Assembly: GCA_945875935.1 (NCBI GenBank)
Contig: CAMCNE010000073.1
Location: forward strand, 1-11,203
Source of the DNA: Bordetella parapertussis
Lineage (GTDB): Bacteria; Pseudomonadota; Gammaproteobacteria; Burkholderiales; Burkholderiaceae_C
Length of the DNA stretch: 11,203 bases
Direction: 5' to 3'
The translations under genes were made by a program, and so were the position numbers. The first letter of the stretch is position 1. Each line of letters begins with the position of its first letter. Positions 7,135-11,203 of the stretch are shown in pieces. The notes beneath the pieces were generated by a model. The model was not told where the DNA came from. It was given only the letters and a program-made list of their open reading frames with translations, and did no database searches.

Positions 7135-7905
7135 TCAGTGAAGCAGAACCTTTTGTGCGGCCACCACCAGCGACAGACACAGCAGTGAACGAACGACTCG
7201 CTCAGGCATTTTGCGGGTCAGCTGAGCGCCCAGCCAGATGCCGGGAATCGAGCCAATCAGCAGCGAGCCGAGCAGCGGCCAGTCGACATGTCCCAGCATG
7301 GCGTAGCCGATGCCGGCCACCAAAGTCAGCGGCACCGCATGGGCGATGTCGCTGCCCACGATCTGGTGCGAGCTCATCCGGGGGTAGAGCAGCCGGATCA
7401 TGGTGGCGCCCACCGCGCCGGCGCCGATCGAGCTGAGCGACACCAGCACACCCAGGATCAGCCCGCACGCGACCGTGAGGGCGGGCTGGTTGCCCTCGTT
7501 GATCCAACGCTCCAGCCAGTGAGCCACTTTTGTCCAGGTGTGCTTGAAAGCCACCGTCACTGCCGTCAGCAGCAAGGCAATGCCCAGCGAGAACGTCAGG
7601 GCGCTGGCCCAGTTCTTGGTCACCCCGGTGAAGTACATCACGGCGATGGTGGCGATCGCAGCCGGAATGCTGCCGGCCAGCAACCGACGGGTGACACGCC
7701 AGTCCACATGACCGGCCTGGTTGTGCGACACCGAGCCGGCCGTCTTGGTGATGGCGGCAAACCACAGGTCGGTGCCCACCGCCACCGCCGGGTTGAGCTT
7801 GAACACCGTCAGCAGCAGCGGTGTCATCAACGAGCCGCCGCCCACGCCGGTCATGCCCACGATGGCACCGATGCCAAAGCCGCTGAGAGGCGCGATCAAA
7901 TCCAT
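7135..7905 (-). CDS. TauE/SafE family membrane transporter (putative sulfite/anion permease)
   Basis: This 256-residue inner-membrane protein has about eight hydrophobic segments arranged as two similar halves, as in the TauE/SafE family. The first half starts with the glycine-rich GMTGVGGGSLMTPLLL (about residues 18-33) and the second with SLSSIGAGAVGATMI (about 156-170). The family includes exporters of sulfite or sulfoacetate and also permeases of unknown direction. Being the first gene of the sulfate-reduction operon, 20 bp before cysI, it probably handles sulfite or sulfate; export of toxic excess sulfite is the most attractive reading but is inference. The ATG at 7905 gives the canonical N-terminus; the ribosome site is poor. 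The upstream 237 bp hold the likely operon promoter. Confidence 0.9.
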   Translation of the reverse strand: MDLIAPLSGFGIGAIVGMTGVGGGSLMTPLLLTVFKLNPAVAVGTDLWFAAITKTAGSVSHNQAGHVDWRVTRRLLAGSIPAAIATIAVMYFTGVTKNWASALTFSLGIALLLTAVTVAFKHTWTKVAHWLERWINEGNQPALTVACGLILGVLVSLSSIGAGAVGATMIRLLYPRMSSHQIVGSDIAHAVPLTLVAGIGYAMLGHVDWPLLGSLLIGSIPGIWLGAQLTRKMPERVVRSLLCLSLVVAAQKVLLH

Positions 7906-7940
7906 GCAAAAACGTTCATTGGGTATTCGGCAAAGCGCCA

Positions 7941-7952
7941 GCCCCGTGGGGC
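7941..7952 (-). other. GC-rich hairpin in the tauE-cys leader
   Basis: GCCCC (7941-7945) and GGGGC (7948-7952) are complementary and would form a very stable short stem with a tight loop in the RNA leader, about 36 bases before the tauE start. Outer complementary tetramers CGGC (7928-7931) and GCCG (7959-7962) could close a larger structure around it. There is no U-tract, so it is not a simple terminator. It may influence leader stability or access to the weak tauE start; function is unproven. Confidence 0.35.
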
Positions 7953-7990
7953 GGAGCAGCCGACTTTAGGGTGGGTCGTTAGCTTTGCAA

Positions 7991-8029
7991 ACTATAGATT
8001 TATGAGGCAGTGATTCTAAAAAGGAATAA
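7991..8029 (-). promoter_or_regulatory. Candidate promoter and CysB-like site for the tauE-cys operon
   Basis: On the minus strand a good -10 hexamer TATAGT lies at 7996-7991, with only a weak -35 (TTAGAA, 8019-8014) 17 bp upstream. A weak -35 fits an activator-dependent promoter. Overlapping the -35 is TTATTCC (8029-8023) followed by a T-rich run and AAT, which resembles, from memory, the half-site recognised by the LysR-type regulator CysB. The site would be centred near -36 if transcription starts around 7984. This part of the window is clearly more AT-rich than the coding regions. The regulator assignment is inference. Confidence 0.45.
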
Positions 8030-8059
8030 AGAGGCGTCGCCCGCGCCCATCAGATGGCC

Positions 8060-8089
8060 AAAAAAAAGCCCGGCGATGAGCCGGGCTTT
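8060..8089 (-). terminator. Rho-independent terminator of the phasin gene
   Basis: A perfect 7-bp stem GCCCGGC (8068-8074) / GCCGGGC (8080-8086) with loop GATGA, extendable by three A-T pairs, is followed on the minus strand by a run of eight T (8067-8060). It lies 53 bp after the phasin stop and separates that gene from the tauE-cys operon promoter. Confidence 0.9.
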
Positions 8090-8142
8090 GGGTTGAGCCG
8101 GAAGGAGCCACCTGAATCAGGCGGCCCTGCCGTCAACGCGGG

Positions 8143-8691
8143 TCAAGCTGCGCGCTTTGGCTTGTTGGCAGCCGTTGCCTTGACGGCGGTGCTGGTCAGA
8201 GCCTGGAAGTTGGCTTCGGCCACTTCAACAGCTTGCTTGGAAGCCTTGTGCACGCTTTCGTAGGCGTTGTTGGCAGCAGCCACGCTGGTCTTCACCAGAG
8301 CGACGACGCTTTCGCTGCCGGCAGGAGCGTTCTTGACAGCGGTGTCAACCAGCGTCGTGAACTTCTTCTGGGCATCGGCTGCGGTGGCTTCGGCCGACTT
8401 CGTCATTTCCGACGTGGTGGCGGTGGCGATGTCGTACAGGTGACGGCTGTAGGCAGCGGCCTTTTCGGCAGCAGGCTGCATCATGGCAGCTTGCATCGCC
8501 AGCAGTTCCTGCGCGTCCTTGGCAGCCATGGCAGCTTGGGTGCTGTCGGCGGCTTCAGCCATGGCGGCCTTGGCCACCTGGATGTTCAGTTCAACCAGCT
8601 TTTCCATGCCTTCGAAAGCCTTGGCGGACAAGCCGAAAAGGGTTTCCATGTTGGACTTCTGGGCGGCAACGATTTGTTCTGCGGTCAGCAT
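8143..8691 (-). CDS. phaP: Phasin family protein (PHA granule-associated)
   Basis: This 182-residue alanine-rich helical protein coats polyhydroxyalkanoate granules in the cytoplasm and controls their number and size. It matches the Phasin_2 type found in Burkholderiales: the N-terminal segment with AAQKSNMETLFGLSAKAFEG (about 9-28) followed by EKLVELN is the family signature. The rest is a long amphipathic helix-rich region that ends in a basic tail (KPKRAA). There are no cysteines, signal peptide or true membrane helix. The ATG at 8691 is strongly supported by an AGGAG ribosome site 7 bases upstream. The gene appears monocistronic, with its own promoter and terminator. Several phasin paralogs usually exist per genome, so the exact number (phaP1, phaP2) cannot be told. 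Its promoter region carries paired repeats, suggesting control by a PHA-responsive repressor. Confidence 0.92.
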   Translation of the reverse strand: MLTAEQIVAAQKSNMETLFGLSAKAFEGMEKLVELNIQVAKAAMAEAADSTQAAMAAKDAQELLAMQAAMMQPAAEKAAAYSRHLYDIATATTSEMTKSAEATAADAQKKFTTLVDTAVKNAPAGSESVVALVKTSVAAANNAYESVHKASKQAVEVAEANFQALTSTAVKATAANKPKRAA

Positions 8692-8796
8692 GAGATTCTC
8701 CTGAGAGGTTGATGAAAGACGTAACAACTGGGAACGGACGACTGCAGTGAAGTACAAAAATCCGTTACCGGACAACACACTACAGCTGCGGCGCCG

Positions 8797-8815
8797 TTTT
8801 TGTTGCGGTGCAGCA
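8797..8815. repeat. 19-bp operator-like repeat, copy 1
   Basis: The sequence TTTTTGTTGCGGTGCAGCA is repeated at 8855-8873 with only two changes (GG versus AA in the centre). The core is an imperfect inverted repeat of the TTGYTGC half-site. This copy covers the region just downstream of the predicted phasin transcription start, where a bound repressor would block initiation. It resembles TGC/GCA-rich PhaR-type binding sites, but that assignment is inference. Confidence 0.6.
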
Positions 8816-8823
8816 TTGAACAA

Positions 8824-8851
8824 AGTATACGGTCGAGAATTGCATTTACAA
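8824..8851 (-). promoter_or_regulatory. Sigma70-like promoter of the phasin gene
   Basis: On the minus strand TTGTAA (8851-8846, four of six matches to the -35 consensus) and TATACT (8829-8824, five of six to the -10) are 16 bp apart. Transcription would start near 8817 and give a leader of about 125 nt before the phasin ATG. The promoter is placed exactly between the two copies of a 19-bp repeat. Confidence 0.6.
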
Positions 8852-8854
8852 GCA

Positions 8855-8873
8855 TTTTTGTTGCAATGCAGCA
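8855..8873. repeat. 19-bp operator-like repeat, copy 2
   Basis: TTTTTGTTGCAATGCAGCA matches copy 1 at 17 of 19 positions. It is the better palindrome: TTGTTGCA/TGCAGCAA around 8866 pair at 7 of 8 positions. It sits 3 bp upstream of the phasin -35 box and 66 bp before the start of the divergent deacetylase gene, so a bound protein could touch both transcription units. Confidence 0.6.
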
Positions 8874-8926
8874 AAATTTTTTTGCGCAACTTTCCGAGGG
8901 TGCTGAAGCGGTCCCGGCACGCTCGG

Positions 8927-8932
8927 CACAAT
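8927..8932 (+). promoter_or_regulatory. Possible -10 element close to the deacetylase start
   Basis: CACAAT ends 7 bases before the ATG at 8940. If it is a -10 element, transcription would begin at or next to the start codon and give a leaderless message, which fits the lack of a visible ribosome site. The -35 match is poor (CTGAAG, 8903-8908), so this is tentative. Confidence 0.3.
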
Positions 8933-8939
8933 CGTCTTG

Positions 8940-9917
8940 ATGCAGGCCTTTCACTCAGACCAGTTCGTGCTGCCGCTGCCTGAAGGGCATCGGTTTCCGA
9001 TGGTCAAGTACCGCTTGCTGCGCGAGCGCGTGGCGGCTGAAATTGCCGGCATCGAGATTGCCGAGGCGCCGTTGGCCAGCCTGAGTGAACTGGCGTTGGC
9101 TCACAGGCACAGCTACGTGAGCGCCGTGGTGGACGGCACGCTCAGCACCGCCCAGCAGCGCGAGATCGGCTTTCCATGGTCGACACAGATGGTCGAACGT
9201 TCGCGTCGTTCGGTGGGCGCGAGCGTGGCCGCCGCGCGCGCTGCGTTGGCCAGCGGTGTGTCGGTCAACCTCGCCGGCGGCACGCACCACGCGTTCGCCG
9301 ATCGGGGCAGCGGGTTTTGCGTGTTCAACGATGTGGTGGTGGCCGCGCGCACCATGCAGTCCGAGTGGCAAAGCTCGCGTCGCCAGCCGCTGCGCGTGGC
9401 GGTGGTGGACCTCGACGTACATCAGGGCAATGGAACAGCCGCCATCTGCCGCGACGATCCTTCGATCTACACGCTGTCGCTTCATGGCGAGAAGAACTTT
9501 CCGTTTCGCAAGGAGCCAAGCGACCTGGATGTGGAGCTTCCTGACGGCTGCGGTGATGACGTCTATCTGGCGGCGCTCGACGGTGCCCTTGATCGCCTGT
9601 GGCAACACCATGCAGGCGCGCCCGACGGCGATGCGCCGGGATTGATCTTTTTTCTGGCTGGAGCCGATCCGCATGAAGCCGATCGCCTCGGTCGATTGAA
9701 GCTCACCGCCGCGGGATTGGCCGAGCGCGACCGACGCGTTTTCAGCGCCGCCTGGCAGCGCCGCGTGCCGGTGGCGGTGTCGATGGCTGGCGGCTACGGA
9801 CGTGTCATCGAAGACACTGTGGCCTTGCAGGTCAACACCTTGAGACTGGCCTTCGAGCACTGGCAGCGGTGGGCGCCAGCCGTGCACCTTGGCGCCGTGG
9901 CATCGCCAAGCGCCTGA
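8940..9917 (+). CDS. Histone deacetylase family protein (zinc amidohydrolase)
   Basis: This 325-residue protein belongs to the arginase/deacetylase superfamily, whose bacterial members remove acetyl groups from proteins or small amines using zinc. All key elements are present: the catalytic histidine pair H116-H117 in GGTHHAF, the GFCVFND segment (125-131), zinc ligands D159 and H161 in DLDVHQGNGT, the third zinc ligand D243 in GADPHEADRLG, and the active-site tyrosine Y286 in AGGYGR. Length is normal for the family, and there is no signal peptide. The actual substrate (acetyl-CoA synthetase, acetylpolyamines or other) cannot be read from sequence. The ATG at 8940 is preferred over the TTG one codon upstream; no ribosome site is obvious. 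It is divergent from the phasin gene and is followed 12 bp later by rmuC, probably in one transcript. Confidence 0.92.
   Translation: MQAFHSDQFVLPLPEGHRFPMVKYRLLRERVAAEIAGIEIAEAPLASLSELALAHRHSYVSAVVDGTLSTAQQREIGFPWSTQMVERSRRSVGASVAAARAALASGVSVNLAGGTHHAFADRGSGFCVFNDVVVAARTMQSEWQSSRRQPLRVAVVDLDVHQGNGTAAICRDDPSIYTLSLHGEKNFPFRKEPSDLDVELPDGCGDDVYLAALDGALDRLWQHHAGAPDGDAPGLIFFLAGADPHEADRLGRLKLTAAGLAERDRRVFSAAWQRRVPVAVSMAGGYGRVIEDTVALQVNTLRLAFEHWQRWAPAVHLGAVASPSA
9888..9910 (+). other. Hairpin at the 3' end of the deacetylase gene
   Basis: CTTGGCG (9888-9894) and CGCCAAG (9904-9910) form a perfect 7-bp stem with a 9-base loop in the last codons of the deacetylase gene, 20 bases before the rmuC start. 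No T-run follows, so it is not an intrinsic terminator. It could tune transfer of ribosomes into rmuC or mRNA processing, or be chance in GC-rich coding DNA. Confidence 0.3.
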
Positions 9918-9929
9918 GAGAATCTTCGG

Positions 9930-11203
9930 ATGAGTGAAGCCCTGCTGTGGACTGTGCTGGCGTTGACGATTCTGTCGGTGCTGTTGATGCTGTGGCTGAC
10001 CCTGCGAAAGCGCAACGATGCTGACGCCGACGCGCGCCAGCAAGCGCTCATCGACACGCTCGGCAGCAGTTCGCAGCGCCTCGAGCGCGAACTGCGCGAT
10101 GAGCTTGGCCGCAGCGCGCAAGGCACGCGGGTCGAACTGGGTTCTTCGCTGGGCACGTTCCAGCAGACGCTGCTCGCCCAGCAAGGTGATGTGGCCCGCA
10201 CCCAAAACGAGCAGATCGACAGCTTTCGCGTCCAACTGGCTGCGATGCAGACCACTGTTGGCGATGCGCTGCACTCCAGCAGCGTGGCGCAGACCGCGCA
10301 GGCGCAGGCCTCGCGCGAGTCGCAGGATCTGGCGCTGCAGCGTTTTTCAGATGCACTGAACGTGCAGTTGCGCGAGATGGCCGAGGCCAACGAGCGGCGC
10401 CTGAACGAGGTCAAGGCCAGCGTCGAGCAACGTCTCACCGCGCTGCAACAGGGCAACGAGCTCAAGCTCGAGCAAATGCGCGCGACCGTCGACGAAAAAC
10501 TGCACGCCACGCTGGAAGCGCGGCTGGGCGAGAGCTTCAAGCAGGTGGCCGACCGGCTCGATCAGGTGCACCGCGGCCTGGGCGAAATGCAGGGTCTGGC
10601 CAAGGACGTGGGCTCGCTCAACCGGGTGCTCACCAACGTGAAGTCGCGCGGCATCTTTGGCGAGGTGCAACTGGCCGGTTTGCTCGAGCAGGTGTTCACG
10701 CCCGAGCAGTACGCGACCAACGTCGAGACGGTGCCTGGCAGCGGTGCTCGTGTGGAGTTCGCGATCAAGCTGCCGGGTCGGCGCGACGATGGCGCGCCGC
10801 TGTGGCTGCCCATCGACGCGAAATTTCCGCGCGAAGACTACGAGCGGCTGCTCGATGCCCAAGAGCGCGCCGACAAGCCCGAGGCCGAGGCCGCCGGCCG
10901 CGCCATCGAGATGCGATTGCGCGCTGAGGCCAAGACCATTCGCGACAAGTACGTGGCTCCGCCGCACACCACCGAGTTCGCGATCTTGTTCGTGCCCACC
11001 GAAGGGCTGTATGCCGAGGCGCTGCGACGTCCGGGCCTGATGGAAGCGCTGCAGCGCGAGTACCGCGTCACGCTGGCCGGTCCGACCACGCTGCTGGCCA
11101 CGCTCAACAGCTTGCAGATGGGCTTTCGCACGCTGGCGCTTGAAAAACGCTCCACCGAAGTCTGGGAGGTGCTCGGCGCTGTGAAGACCGAGTTCTCCAA
11201 GTT
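9930..11203 (+). CDS. rmuC: DNA recombination protein RmuC, C-terminus outside window
   Basis: This is an RmuC family protein, a membrane-anchored, nuclease-like factor that limits rearrangement between inverted repeats. The 424 visible residues start with one hydrophobic segment (about 4-25, ended by RKR), which fits an N-terminal inner-membrane anchor. A long glutamine- and charge-rich coiled-coil region (about 35-225) follows. The conserved RmuC domain begins near 236 with SRGIFGEVQLAGLLEQ, and contains LPIDAKFP (293-300) and FVPTEGLYAEAL (354-365), then LAGPTTLLATLNSLQMGFRT, all diagnostic of the family. The frame is open to the window edge; the family is about 450-520 residues. The ATG at 9930 lies 12 bp after the deacetylase stop, with a GAGAG stretch as a weak ribosome site. 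Confidence 0.94.
   Translation, partial: MSEALLWTVLALTILSVLLMLWLTLRKRNDADADARQQALIDTLGSSSQRLERELRDELGRSAQGTRVELGSSLGTFQQTLLAQQGDVARTQNEQIDSFRVQLAAMQTTVGDALHSSSVAQTAQAQASRESQDLALQRFSDALNVQLREMAEANERRLNEVKASVEQRLTALQQGNELKLEQMRATVDEKLHATLEARLGESFKQVADRLDQVHRGLGEMQGLAKDVGSLNRVLTNVKSRGIFGEVQLAGLLEQVFTPEQYATNVETVPGSGARVEFAIKLPGRRDDGAPLWLPIDAKFPREDYERLLDAQERADKPEAEAAGRAIEMRLRAEAKTIRDKYVAPPHTTEFAILFVPTEGLYAEALRRPGLMEALQREYRVTLAGPTTLLATLNSLQMGFRTLALEKRSTEVWEVLGAVKTEFSK

Noticed and set aside
5744..7141. Long plus-strand open frame (465 codons) opposite cysI
   Set aside because: It is a mirror of the strong G/C third-position bias of cysI; the product is Ala/Val/His/Gln-rich without a recognisable domain, and cysI itself is unambiguous.
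7896..7919. Seven-codon upstream ORF (ATG at 7919) overlapping the tauE start out of frame
   Set aside because: It has no ribosome site and no cysteine codons of the kind a sulfur-sensing leader peptide would need; probably chance.
8054..8263. Small plus-strand ORF of 69 codons starting in the phasin terminator
   Set aside because: It runs through a terminator stem and then antisense to the phasin gene; no ribosome site or family match.
8955..10274. Minus-strand open frame (439 codons) opposite the deacetylase and rmuC
   Set aside because: It covers two well-supported plus-strand genes and has no domain signal; it is rich in Arg, His and Gln, as expected for a shadow frame.
1..11203. Signs of mobile DNA, CRISPR, tRNA/rRNA or defence genes
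   Set aside because: I saw no transposase or integrase motifs, no terminal inverted repeats, no spaced direct-repeat array and no structural RNA genes; composition is even across the coding regions.

Overview
The window (11,203 bp, GC-rich, dense genes with strong third-position G/C) looks like the chromosome of a betaproteobacterium of the order Burkholderiales, probably Comamonadaceae or a close relative. The evidence is a cysI-DUF934-cysH-cysD-cysN-cobA cluster, a 7Fe ferredoxin next to a type 2 ferredoxin-NADP reductase, a Phasin_2-type phasin, and the overall codon style. No database search was possible, so the taxonomic call is an inference. I see no mobile element, CRISPR array, tRNA or rRNA.

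Region 1 (minus strand, 8.0 kb down to 1 kb) is an assimilatory sulfate-reduction operon. From its 5' end it reads: TauE/SafE permease, sulfite reductase hemoprotein (cysI), a DUF934 protein, APS reductase (cysH), the two ATP sulfurylase subunits (cysD, cysN) and uroporphyrinogen-III methyltransferase (cobA). Every junction from cysI to cobA is a start/stop overlap (ATGA or TGATG), so the products are probably translationally coupled. The implied pathway is: sulfate activated to APS by CysDN, APS reduced directly to sulfite by an Fe-S APS reductase (no APS kinase present), sulfite reduced to sulfide by CysI, and siroheme precursor supplied by CobA. TauE may vent excess sulfite.

Region 2 (minus strand, 1-957) holds fdxA and a ferredoxin-NADP reductase cut by the window edge, 75 bp after cobA with no clear terminator between. 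Because no cysJ flavoprotein is present, these two are attractive candidates for the electron supply of CysI.

Region 3 (8060-8940) is a single phasin gene on the minus strand. It has a strong Rho-independent terminator, a good ribosome site, and a sigma70-like promoter flanked by two near-identical 19-bp repeats that look like operators, probably for a PhaR-type regulator.

Region 4 (plus strand, 8940 to the end) is a histone-deacetylase-family amidohydrolase followed 12 bp later by rmuC, which runs off the window. The deacetylase is divergent from the phasin and shares its 248-bp regulatory region.

This is mostly a conventional metabolic region. The best leads are the ferredoxin/CysI/DUF934 hypothesis, the repeat pair around the phasin promoter, the altered NAD(P)-binding motif in the reductase, and the regulatory leader of the sulfur operon.
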